A stretch of DNA of 64,000 nucleotides, from contig NZ_AUDQ01000013.1 of assembly GCF_000425545.1 (NCBI RefSeq), forward strand, positions 1-64,000, read 5' to 3'. Shown here piece after piece: positions 27,718-35,667 of the stretch. A model generated the notes under the pieces. The model was not told the origin of the DNA. It was given only the letters and a program-made list of their open reading frames with translations, and ran no database searches. Source of the stretch: Sporosarcina ureae DSM 2281. GTDB lineage: Bacteria > Bacillota > Bacilli > Bacillales_A > Planococcaceae. Positions within the stretch are counted from its first letter, which is position 1. Each line of letters starts with the position of its first letter. Position numbers and translations under genes: made by a program.

Positions 27718-28206
27718 TTATCTATTATCTATCTTCTCGGGATATATATCATGTTGAAACAGTCTTTCTTTAGCCATTTGTTCAAAATATGTCCCAGGTT
27801 TTCCGTAATTACAATACGGGTCAATCGAAATTCCACCTCGCGGGGTGAACTTGGCCCATACTTCTATATATCTTGGCTCCATTAATTTAATTAAGTCTTT
27901 CATAATAAGATTTGCACAATCTTCATGAAAACCTGGATGGTTTCTGAAACTGAACATATAGAGCTTTAACGATTTGCTTTCTACCATTTTCACATCAGGA
28001 ATATATGATATATATATGGTAGCAAAGTCCGGTTGGCCAGTGATTGGACAAAGGCTAGTGAATTCAGGAATATTAAATTTAACAAAATAATCATTGCTTT
28101 GATGTTGATTCTCAAATGTTTCTAAAACGTCCGGATCGTATTCGTAGTTATATTTCGTATGTTGATTTCCAAGTAAAGTTAGATTGTTTTCACCGTTAAC
28201 TGGCAT
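27718..28206 (-). CDS. queF: preQ0 reductase (NADPH-dependent 7-cyano-7-deazaguanine reductase)
   Basis: 162-residue unimodal (type I) QueF that reduces preQ0 nitrile to the preQ1 amine. The thioimide-forming cysteine C53 and proton donor D60 are in [34 protein letters not shown] is the QueF NADPH/substrate motif. It ends the operon, 14 bases after the VUT transporter, with AAAAGGGG before its ATG. Confidence 0.95.
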   Translation of the reverse strand: MPVNGENNLTLLGNQHTKYNYEYDPDVLETFENQHQSNDYFVKFNIPEFTSLCPITGQPDFATIYISYIPDVKMVESKSLKLYMFSFRNHPGFHEDCANLIMKDLIKLMEPRYIEVWAKFTPRGGISIDPYCNYGKPGTYFEQMAKERLFQHDIYPEKIDNR

Positions 28207-28220
28207 GTTTCATTCCCCTT

Positions 28221-28775
28221 TTAATGTACTTCCGAAATATTTGTTTCATATATGTTGAACTTAATGACAACTTGTCTAATTCCGCCTGCAACAATTAACT
28301 GCATCAATACTTTCGCTACCCATTGCCCTAGTATGGCATAAGGAACTAATTCCCACGGGACAAATTGAAGCCCGAGTGGACCGATACCGATGATCACAAA
28401 TAAACTAGAGTCTAAAAATCCGGCTACAACACCTGAGAATAATACTCTCTTTACAAAAGGTAATTTAAAGCGTGTATAAATTTCAGTATCTGCCGTTTCT
28501 GAAACAATAAAACTAAGCGTACTTGCAAAGACGACCCATAGTGGATCTCCTAAAGAATAACTTGTAAGAGCTGATAATAAGAGTGCGACGCCAATCAATA
28601 TGTAGGTTTGATGTCTTCCAAATCTATTTTGGACCATATCTCTCATAACAAGTGTCAATCCAATAAACAAGGTACCGTAAGGAATAATTAATGGACCAAG
28701 TTCAAGTGGTGCAAATCGTGCTGTAATTACGTTGGCTAGAATGATGGATAATAAATAAATCGCAATTCGGATCAT
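28221..28775 (-). CDS. VUT/YhhQ-family transporter, likely queuosine-precursor importer
   Basis: 184 residues with about six hydrophobic segments. [22 protein letters not shown], then [12 protein letters not shown] and [12 protein letters not shown] are typical for PF02592 (YhhQ, queuosine precursor transporters). Context between queC and queF points to preQ0 or preQ1 uptake. The ATG overlaps the queC stop as ATGA. The exact substrate is inferred, not shown. Confidence 0.75.
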   Translation of the reverse strand: MIRIAIYLLSIILANVITARFAPLELGPLIIPYGTLFIGLTLVMRDMVQNRFGRHQTYILIGVALLLSALTSYSLGDPLWVVFASTLSFIVSETADTEIYTRFKLPFVKRVLFSGVVAGFLDSSLFVIIGIGPLGLQFVPWELVPYAILGQWVAKVLMQLIVAGGIRQVVIKFNIYETNISEVH

Positions 28776-29422
28776 GAGACGTGTTGTCCTTGTAAGTATT
28801 TCGCTAGTCCATCATTTCTTAGCTTACAAGCAGGGCATTCTTGGCAACCATCGGCAATCACACCGTTATAGCAAGTTAACGTGTTTTCTCTTACATACTC
28901 CAGTCGATTCATTTGATCCGCTAATTCCCAAACTTGCGCTTTGTCTTTCCACATTAAAGGCGTGATCAAATCAAATTGATAGTCCATTGCTAAATTTAAT
29001 GTTGTATTTAAAGAACGAATAAACGTATCCCGACAATCAGGATATCCACTGAAATCTGTTTCGCTTACACCCGTAATAATTGCATTTGCCCCAACAGTTT
29101 TAGCATAGATTGCTGCAAACGAAAGAAATATATGATTCCGCCCTTCTACAAACGTATTGGGTACTCTTCCTTCTTCTGCTTCAATTTGCATGTCGTTTCT
29201 GGTCAAGGCGTTCGAAGTTAACTGATTGAGAACGTCCATCTCAATTAATTTTTGTTTTACTCCTAAGTCTTTCGCGATTTTTGTAGCACAATCAACTTCT
29301 AACTTATGTCTTTGTCCATACAAAAACGTGACGGTTTCTACTTCGTCGAATTCTTTCATTGCCCATAACAGGCAAGTGGTAGAATCTTGTCCGCCACTAA
29401 ATACTATAACTGCTTTACTCAC
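28772..29422 (-). CDS. queC: 7-cyano-7-deazaguanine synthase (preQ0 synthase)
   Basis: 216-residue QueC that turns 7-carboxy-7-deazaguanine, ammonia and ATP into preQ0. The PP-loop [13 protein letters not shown] is at the N-terminus, [15 protein letters not shown] follows, and the Zn cluster [19 protein letters not shown] is near residue 185-205. GTG 29422 is chosen because the in-frame ATG 29437 lies within the ribosome site GGAGGA. It is the first gene after a preQ1 riboswitch. queD and queE are not next to it, although Bacillus operons usually have them. Confidence 0.95.
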   Translation of the reverse strand: MSKAVIVFSGGQDSTTCLLWAMKEFDEVETVTFLYGQRHKLEVDCATKIAKDLGVKQKLIEMDVLNQLTSNALTRNDMQIEAEEGRVPNTFVEGRNHIFLSFAAIYAKTVGANAIITGVSETDFSGYPDCRDTFIRSLNTTLNLAMDYQFDLITPLMWKDKAQVWELADQMNRLEYVRENTLTCYNGVIADGCQECPACKLRNDGLAKYLQGQHVS

Positions 29423-29430
29423 TCTACATT

Positions 29431-29475
29431 CCTCCATAGTTTTGTTTTTAGAGGGGATGGTTACGAACCCTCTGT
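29431..29475 (-). ncRNA. preQ1-I riboswitch
   Basis: On the minus strand AGAGGGTTCGTAACC, then ATCCCCTCTAAAAACAAAAC and TATGGAGGA. The AGAGG/CCTCT stem, the CC in the loop and the A-rich tail that folds back as a pseudoknot match the class I preQ1 aptamer. The tail merges with the GGAGGA ribosome site of queC, so preQ1 binding should hide it and stop translation. Confidence 0.9.
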
Positions 29476-29479
29476 AATA

Positions 29480-29508
29480 ATCTTAGAATCCTAACTAAAT
29501 ATAGCTAA
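29480..29508 (-). promoter_or_regulatory. Candidate promoter of the queC operon
   Basis: On the minus strand TTAGCT (29508-29503), a 17-base spacer and TAAGAT (29485-29480), five bases ahead of the riboswitch. Confidence 0.5.
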
Positions 29509-29920
29509 GACACGTATGATTATTAGTAGTTAAAATATACACTGGAATTGTACTTATCACAAGTAGATTGAGAATTCTGGCTATTACTGGTATATTTAAT
29601 GACACGTGATACAGATGTAGCTATATTACTATTTCATAACATTTTGTATGAATGCAATAAAAAGGACACTGGTTTACAAGTAGGAAATTGATTTTTCGCT
29701 GTACTTGTATACTAGAAAGGCATATGTATGATAATGATGTCAGCGGGACGACAGCGTTATTTATTTCCGATTAATTCAATAGGAGATACCGGTGCCGCCA
29801 TCCGTAATCGCTCGGGGGTATATGGTCAGTTGCATGAGAAGCAGCAGATAAAAATGAGATAGAAATTAATTCGAACTAGGGATAAATTGACAAAAAACTT
29901 TTCAGAACGGAGTGTGCTCG
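29509..29920. other. Intergenic stretch with a possible 42-codon ORF
   Basis: No recognised gene. A plus-strand frame from ATG 29734 to TAG 29862 encodes MMSAGRQRYLFPINSIGDTG followed by AAIRNRSGVYGQLHEKQQIK. Its local base composition is more gene-like than the AT-rich flanks. GAAAGG lies at 29715-29720, rather far from the start. It may be a small protein or a gene fragment; I do not recognise it. Confidence 0.25.
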
Positions 29921-30346
29921 ATGTACGAATTAAAAACAAAAGAAACCGATAGTAGTGTCATCGAATTTATTGAGAACATCGATCAGCTTAAAAAACGTGA
30001 AGATGCTTTTAAATTAGTAGATATCTTTACTGAAACAACGGGTTATAAAGCAAAAATGTGGGGGCCTAGTATTATAGGGTTTGGAAAATATCATTACAAA
30101 TACAGTTCTGGTCATGAAGGAGATGCGCCAATCGTTGGTTTTTCTCCACGAAGAGCGAAAATCAGTTTATATTTAACACTTGGAAATGAACAGCGTGAAA
30201 AATTATTGAAAGATTTCGGGAAACACACAACAGGTACATCGTGTATATACATCAACAAAGTAGCGGATATAGAAATAGAGATATTAAAGAGCTTAATAGA
30301 ACAATCTGCTCTCTTTATAAAAGAACTCTATCCAAATCAAGAATAG
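29921..30346 (+). CDS. DUF1801 (YdhG-type) protein
   Basis: 141 residues. IEFIENIDQLKKREDAFKLV, GPSIIGFGKYHYKYSSG, GDAPIVGFSPRRAKISLYL and TTGTSCIYINKVADIEIEIL match the DUF1801 family, a small cytosolic fold related to frataxin-like YdhG. The biochemical role is not settled. ATG 29921 has CGGAG about ten bases upstream. It is probably a single gene. Confidence 0.75.
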   Translation: MYELKTKETDSSVIEFIENIDQLKKREDAFKLVDIFTETTGYKAKMWGPSIIGFGKYHYKYSSGHEGDAPIVGFSPRRAKISLYLTLGNEQREKLLKDFGKHTTGTSCIYINKVADIEIEILKSLIEQSALFIKELYPNQE

Positions 30347-30433
30347 CTAGGTAGTGGCGTATTTGTAATAGGTGTCATTGCCATTGTTAAGGCATGTTGT
30401 TTTACAAGAGAACGGGAAAGGTGGAAGGTTTCC

Positions 30434-30982
30434 TTGACGATAGATGAAATGAGAAATGATTTATCGATCAAAGGGAGAAATGGGATCTCATTTCTCCTGT
30501 CTGCCAGTGTGATATGGGTAATCATTACCGTTATATTTGTGCAGTCGATAGAAATTACTCAGAAAAATATATGGATGCTTTTTTCGACAGGTTTGATGTT
30601 TCCGCTCTCAGTTGGTATTTCACATGTGTTAAAGGCCGATTGGAAATATAAACATAATGCCTTAGGAAGTCTAGGGTTATATTTGAATCTAGCACAGATT
30701 ATCTATTTTCCAATCCTTTTTTGGAGCATGTTACAAAGCCCACATAATGTAGTGATGATCTTTGCCATTATTACAGGAGCCCACTTTTTCGCGTATGGAT
30801 GGTTGTATAATGCAAAACCTTATTATATCGCGGCTCCGGTTATTGCGATAAGCATAATGTTTTTAGGTCTGTATACAAATGTAGACAATCTATGGCTGAT
30901 TCCTTTTTCTATGGTAGGCTTTTTATTGATTTTGACCATTACACTTAATATGGACTATAGAAAGACAGTGAAGCGAATGTGA
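30434..30982 (+). CDS. DUF7010-like integral membrane protein
   Basis: 182 residues: a cytosolic amphipathic start (TIDEMRNDLSIKGRNGISF), then about six hydrophobic helices. I recall this layout from Bacillus proteins grouped as DUF7010, some near resistance genes, but function is unknown. The start is probably TTG 30434 behind GGTGGAAGG; ATG 30449 is an alternative. A strong hairpin terminator follows at 31074. Confidence 0.55.
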   Translation: MTIDEMRNDLSIKGRNGISFLLSASVIWVIITVIFVQSIEITQKNIWMLFSTGLMFPLSVGISHVLKADWKYKHNALGSLGLYLNLAQIIYFPILFWSMLQSPHNVVMIFAIITGAHFFAYGWLYNAKPYYIAAPVIAISIMFLGLYTNVDNLWLIPFSMVGFLLILTITLNMDYRKTVKRM

Positions 30983-31073
30983 GTTTTTTTGGAAGTAATA
31001 TCCCACGTGCAATTGTAGATCTATATCTTTTCAAGAGCAACATATGCTGAATGCTCGGATGTTAGAGAATATG

Positions 31074-31106
31074 AAAAGACAGTTCCAATTTTGGAACTGT
31101 CTTTTT
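31074..31106. terminator. Perfect hairpin terminator
   Basis: AAAAGACAGTTCCAA and its exact complement lie back to back (31074-31105), with a T-run on both strands. It serves the DUF7010-like gene. Confidence 0.85.
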
Positions 31107-31757
31107 GCTCAGAAACTATTGTGGATGTCATAGATTTAATTACTTTAGTTACGAGCAAATCCCTTGTACTTTGTTTAATAAAGTATCCAGGCTATGGCTG
31201 CTTTTTACAACGCTTGGATGTGTAAATCCTAAAAATCCGGCCTTCTTATACATTACTATTCTTTTTACTTCAATTCTAAATAACAGAAATTTTCTTTGGG
31301 CAGTTTTCATCATATGTATTCCTCCGCAATATATATATTACGCTTCAAATCATGTAGCTGTTTTCTTGCTAGTATAGAAGCAACTTTCTTATCATATACA
31401 ACGCGAAATGAAAAGTATGTCGCATTTTGACTGACTTTTATATTGTTGTTGAATTGTGACATGAATGTGTATATTAATTGATAATTCAATCAAAAGGAAG
31501 AAATTAAAACTCTTTGAATCGGGACTAATATGCATTTAACATCACAAATAAGTACTGAAGATATAAACTATTGTGTTCTATAAAGGTACGGATTACTGTT
31601 TAATGTGAAAGAGGGGACTATTGACAAACTAGTTGCGGCTTAATCCAAACATAGAATTTTTTAAATGTGACCAAGAAATACCATATGTAATTACTTAACT
31701 GTAATTGGATAAAAATCAATAAAACAATTAGTGATTCAGAGTAAAAAATAGATAAAT
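31107..31757. other. AT-rich intergenic stretch, no supported gene
   Basis: About 650 bases without a credible coding frame. The frame at 31105-31377 has no ribosome site and no family-like sequence. I see no RNA gene and no clear repeat here. Confidence 0.4.
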
Positions 31758-32014
31758 AAAAAGAGACTGGGACATAACTATCTCACCCCGTTTCCCTGCA
31801 CTCCGAAAGGCACGCTTTCCGAGGGGCGTGGCTTGAGCCGCTTCCTTCGCTTTGCTCCGTCCAGGGTCTCAAGACGCACGCTGATCCCTCAGGAGTCGGC
31901 CTTTCTCCGTTCCAGTACACTCTGATACTCTAAAAAATATTTACTGATAAGAACAGAAAAAAAGCGTAAAGGACATTCCCCTTACGTTTTTTCTGTTCTG
32001 TCCTAATCTCTTTT
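31758..32014. repeat. Composite interspersed repeat bounded by an inverted repeat
   Basis: The left arm AAAAAGAGACTGGGACA (31758-31774) is complementary to the right arm TGTCC...TCTCTTTT (31999-32014). Such GAGACTGGGACA arms are common in Bacilli intergenic hairpins. Inside lies a GC-rich block (31785-31930) with CACGCTTTCCGAGGGGCGTG and CCTTTCTCCGTTCCAGTACA, which resembles another family of non-coding repeats in Bacillaceae. The right part holds a long hairpin (31950-31999). No ORF is carried. Confidence 0.65.
31950..31999 (-). terminator. Hairpin terminator of the AAA ATPase gene
   Basis: AGAACAGAAAAAA pairs with TTTTTTCTGTTCT, with a second inner stem CGTAA/TTACG. On the minus strand the inner stem is followed by CTTTTTTTC, only about 20 bases after the ATPase stop. 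Confidence 0.7.
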
Positions 32015-32019
32015 GCGTT

Positions 32020-33285
32020 TTAATAACCGATTGTCGAATCGGTCTCCCAATCATGCCGAGTAGCTTGTCTGTGCTGTTTCTGCAGCTGGCGGATCCGTTC
32101 TTCGTATTGAATGTTCGCCTCATAATGGTAGGTAAGTGCAATCGACATATATAGTTCGTTCAGTTGTGATACCGAAAGGCCTTTTGTCTGCTTCGCTATT
32201 GCTTCAACTTGTTCTGTAGACAATATCTTTTTACGATCCAGCTTTTCCATGTATAGCTTACGAACTGCTTGTTTCGGAGATTTGATTTCATATGTGCTGT
32301 CAAAGCGGCCAGCTCGGTTAATAAGGGCAGGGTCGATACGTTCGGGGTAATTGGTCGTCCCGATGATGAATAAGCCGTCACGGACATGCACGCCATCCAA
32401 GATGTTTAGAAATGTGCTTCTCATATGTTCCGGCATGGAGTCGATATCTTCAATTACGAGAATGGCGGGTGCCAAGCGTTCGACTGTATTGAACACTTCC
32501 TGTACCGAATGACTCCCTGTAAATTCCGTGATTTGCCAGTAGACGACAGGTGCGTCGGTTGTACCAGTGATAGAACGAACGAGCGTCGTTTTGCCGTTAC
32601 CGGGAGATCCATAGAGCAAAATCCCTCGTTTATACGGCAGACCGTATTCTTTAAAGAAAGCGCCGCCATCTCGGAAGAATTCATCTATAGAACGGAATAG
32701 ATCGTTTTTTAAATTTTCATCTAGTAGGACGTCACTACGCTCAATTTGTGTGCCAGCGCCATACGTCTTTTTCTCTATGCCTTCTTCGGTGTCCACTAAA
32801 TACGTAATATTCGTTTTCATCGCTTCCCGCTGTAATTGATTCAATGCTTCGATGAAATTTTTCACGTGAGTGGCAGATGGAGCGAATACAGTGTGTTCCG
32901 ACCAAGTGGAACCTGTTGCGACATAATAGCTGATATTTGCGATAGCGATTTGATGCTCTGGAAAGAATAGTAACTGATTGTCGATTGTTTCCGCGTCTTG
33001 TAGAGAAAACGCAGTAGTAGATTCGTCTTGCTGGATCTTTTGTGTCGGTAATGTGGCGTATATATGACTTAATGATTCGTAAGGCAATTGTTTGCGATGA
33101 ATCAACTCAGGGAGCATGGTTTCTGTGTAAGAAGTGAATTCATCTACTTGGATAATTTGCCAATCTGCAGGTGAACGTCGCTGAAGTGAGTCTAGAATTG
33201 CTTCAATAACAACGCCATAATATTGATAATGTGTCAGCTTTTCGTACTGTGCTGACTGAAGTGGAATTAAAAAAGATGGTTTCAT
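32020..33285 (-). CDS. Bcs1-like AAA+ ATPase
   Basis: 421 residues, no membrane segment. The N-terminal 200 residues have no family I can name. The AAA+ module follows: Walker A GSPGNGKT (226-233), Walker B PAILVIEDIDSMP, sensor 1 FIIGTTNYPERIDPALINRAGRFD with the arginine finger, and a C-terminal helical lid (QTKGLSVSQLNELYMSIAL). It resembles bacterial Bcs1/ClpX-type remodelling ATPases. The partner is unknown. GGAGAGTG precedes the ATG. The gene sits between a repeat and the conserved yqhL, at the edge of an accessory segment. Confidence 0.8.
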   Translation of the reverse strand: MKPSFLIPLQSAQYEKLTHYQYYGVVIEAILDSLQRRSPADWQIIQVDEFTSYTETMLPELIHRKQLPYESLSHIYATLPTQKIQQDESTTAFSLQDAETIDNQLLFFPEHQIAIANISYYVATGSTWSEHTVFAPSATHVKNFIEALNQLQREAMKTNITYLVDTEEGIEKKTYGAGTQIERSDVLLDENLKNDLFRSIDEFFRDGGAFFKEYGLPYKRGILLYGSPGNGKTTLVRSITGTTDAPVVYWQITEFTGSHSVQEVFNTVERLAPAILVIEDIDSMPEHMRSTFLNILDGVHVRDGLFIIGTTNYPERIDPALINRAGRFDSTYEIKSPKQAVRKLYMEKLDRKKILSTEQVEAIAKQTKGLSVSQLNELYMSIALTYHYEANIQYEERIRQLQKQHRQATRHDWETDSTIGY

Positions 33286-33345
33286 TAATAGAACACTCTC
33301 CTTATAAATAAGTAGATCCTCCTTTTAAAGGAGGATCTATGATAA

Positions 33346-33723
33346 TTATTTGGTTTTGATTTTACCTGACCACTGTTTAAATCCACCGCGTAGCTGATAG
33401 ATTTCTGTACAACCTTTTTTCTTCAAGAATAACGCAGCACGGCCTGTACGGCTTGTGTTTTGATCATAAAGATATATAGGTTTATCGGGGCGGATTTCCT
33501 TATAGCGTTGTGAAAACTGTGTAAATGGAATATTACGCGCACCTAAAATATGTCCAGCATCGAAATCTTTTGGTTCGCGCACATCGATCAATTGTGCTTT
33601 GCGATATCCTTTAATAAACTCTTCTTGCGTCAGACTGGTCAATGCTTTTCCGACCCGTATGTATGTAATGACGAAATACAAAATGATCGCGAGCACAGCT
33701 GCTCCCAAAATATAATAACTCAA
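33346..33723 (-). CDS. yqhL: Membrane-anchored rhodanese-like protein without catalytic cysteine, YqhL-like
   Basis: 125 residues: one N-terminal membrane helix (YYILGAAVLAIILYFVITYI) and a rhodanese fold (QLIDVREPKDFDAGHILGARNIPF). The active-site loop reads YLYDQNTSRTGRAA, so the usual cysteine is replaced and sulfurtransferase activity is unlikely. TTG 33723 is chosen because GGGGGAAG lies eight bases upstream. The position next to lipM matches B. subtilis yqhL. Confidence 0.75.
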   Translation of the reverse strand: MSYYILGAAVLAIILYFVITYIRVGKALTSLTQEEFIKGYRKAQLIDVREPKDFDAGHILGARNIPFTQFSQRYKEIRPDKPIYLYDQNTSRTGRAALFLKKKGCTEIYQLRGGFKQWSGKIKTK

Positions 33724-33871
33724 AAAAACTTCCCCCTTTATCAATATCTCTATTATAAAGATTATGTGGCATCAGTTCAATCCTAATGATAAAATGAAAT
33801 GCGTTATTGTTTTTTTCATTGACGATTTCCTATACTATAAGTGGAGTATTAAAGACGAGGGAGAATAGATT

Positions 33872-34705
33872 ATGACAAAAGCAGTATGGCATTATGTAGA
33901 CTCTGGAAAATGTAGTCCTTCCTTCAATATGGCGCTGGATGAAGCGCTTCTTGACTTACATAGCAGAGGAGAAATCGGACCCGTTCTACGCTTTTATGAG
34001 TGGGAACCCGCTACTTTATCCATCGGGTATTTCCAGCGTATTGAAAAAGATATTGATATGGAGAAAGTGCAAGAATTGGGACTCGGATTTGTCCGTAGAC
34101 CAACAGGGGGCCGCGGTGTCCTGCATGAACATGAGCTTACATACAGTGTAATTGTTAGCGAGCAGTATCCCAATATGCCAGAAACCGTAACAGAAGCATA
34201 CCGTGTAATTTCTGGTGGATTGCTGCAAGGTTTCCGTAATCTTGGACTTCAGGCGGAGTTCTCGATTCCAGATAAAGACATCACGGAGCAATTACGAAGC
34301 CCGAAGAGCGGTGTTTGTTTTGATGCACCGAGCTGGTATGAACTCGTAGTCGAAGGGAAGAAGGTTGCTGGCAGTGCGCAAACACGTCAAAAAGGCGTGA
34401 TATTACAACACGGAGCAATTTTGATGAGCTTGGATGTCGATAAATTAACATCTATTTTCACGTATTCATCACCTGCACTGAAAGAACGTGTACGTAGAAC
34501 GTTGCCAGATCGCGCAATTGCGATTGACCGATTGACGGATCGAGAGATTTCAGTGGAGGAATGCAAACAAGCCTTTTCCAAAGGATTTGAAACGTCACTC
34601 GATATCGTATTGGAACCGCTAGAATTAACACCTGAACAGCTCGCTTTGGTTCATCAGATTGAGAAAGAGAAATATGCGAATAATGACTGGAATTTTAAAA
34701 AATAA
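33872..34705 (+). CDS. lipM: Octanoyl-[GcvH]:protein N-octanoyltransferase
   Basis: 277-residue biotin/lipoate A/B ligase-fold enzyme. LipM moves octanoate from acyl carrier protein to the glycine cleavage H protein, the first step of lipoate assembly; this fits the gcv operon in the same window. The acyl-accepting cysteine is C149 ([16 protein letters not shown]), and [21 protein letters not shown] and [18 protein letters not shown] are the substrate-binding loops. ATG 33872 stands behind GAGGGAGA. B. subtilis yqhM is the positional match. Confidence 0.93.
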   Translation: MTKAVWHYVDSGKCSPSFNMALDEALLDLHSRGEIGPVLRFYEWEPATLSIGYFQRIEKDIDMEKVQELGLGFVRRPTGGRGVLHEHELTYSVIVSEQYPNMPETVTEAYRVISGGLLQGFRNLGLQAEFSIPDKDITEQLRSPKSGVCFDAPSWYELVVEGKKVAGSAQTRQKGVILQHGAILMSLDVDKLTSIFTYSSPALKERVRRTLPDRAIAIDRLTDREISVEECKQAFSKGFETSLDIVLEPLELTPEQLALVHQIEKEKYANNDWNFKK

Positions 34706-34823
34706 AATTGGTCCTTTTGTTTTATTTTTTTTGTCAAAATGTCGCGATATCAATGATTTACTGTTTTGGAAGAGTAAGTGGCGATTGATATAACATTCAA
34801 TATGTAGTAGATTATTTAATAAG

Positions 34824-34847
34824 ACAAACACTATATATAGTGTTTGT
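34824..34847. promoter_or_regulatory. Perfect palindrome, likely NrdR-box-type operator
   Basis: A 24-base exact palindrome with half-site ACAAACACTATA, containing ACACTATATATAGTGT, close to the NrdR box consensus. It lies 22 bases before the nrdJ start. NrdR represses ribonucleotide reductase genes when dATP is high. A second box at standard spacing is not obvious; the nearest candidate is ACATTCAATATGT at 34793. Confidence 0.6.
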
Positions 34848-34869
34848 AGCGTTATGAGGAGGATGTTAC

Positions 34870-35667
34870 ATGGTTACGATGTCGAAGCAAGGCGAACCGA
34901 TGCTCGATAAACAACAGTTGAATGAGGATATTGCGCAGTTCCCTCAAGTTCACCCGGTTACGGAGGATATGAAGCTAACTCATAGTGGAGTATCCCGTCT
35001 AGTAATGATCGATCGGTATTCATTTAAAGATATGGAAAAGAAGACACTGAAAGAGGGCGATTTTGTCGTTCTAACAGTGAGAGAAGATCCAAAGTTCCCC
35101 GCTCGAGGGTTAGGGTATATTATGACCCTTGATACAGAGAACGGAAAAGCAGATATCTGGATCGAACCAGAATATCGTTCATCAATTGACGATATGGACG
35201 AGCAGCAAAAAGGTATTATCACACGTCCCCTTGATGTGTTAGAGAAGCCACTGGAAGTGTTTTACGAGCAAATTGCGAAACGTAATGCGACCGGACTTGC
35301 TTCTGTTGAAAAGACGGAAGATCGAAAAGCGCAGTCGTATAACATGTTTTATGATCAGTTAAAGGCATTGAACTTCATTCCGGCTGGTCGTGTGCTGTAT
35401 GGCGCAGGATCGGATACGGATGTCACATTCTTTAACTGTTATGTGATGCCGTTTGTACCCGATTCCCGTGAAGGGATTTCCGATCACCGTAAGCAAGTGA
35501 TGGAAATCATGAGTCGTGGTGGCGGTGTAGGAACAAACGGTTCGACATTGCGTCCACGCAACACATTGGCGCGTGGTGTCAACGGTAAGTCATCAGGATC
35601 GGTTTCTTGGTTGGATGATATTGCGAAGTTGACTCATTTGGTTGAGCAGGGCGGATCAAGACGTGGT
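34870..35667 (+). CDS. nrdJ: Class II (B12-dependent) ribonucleotide reductase, exon 1
   Basis: The first 266 codons of the adenosylcobalamin-dependent reductase that makes deoxyribonucleotides in the cytosol. Visible parts are the leader and ATP-cone-free N-terminus, FIPAGRVLYGAGSDTDVTFFNCYV with the first redox-active cysteine, and RGGGVGTNGSTLRPRNTLARG. The exon ends after GGT in the conserved DDIAKLTHLVEQGGSRRG. ATG 34870 has GAGGAGG eight bases upstream. Without intron removal translation would run into a stop at 35692-35694 and give a useless 274-residue fragment. Confidence 0.93.

Noticed and set aside
31105..31377. 90-codon frame as a gene
   Set aside because: It begins inside a terminator hairpin and shows no coding signature.
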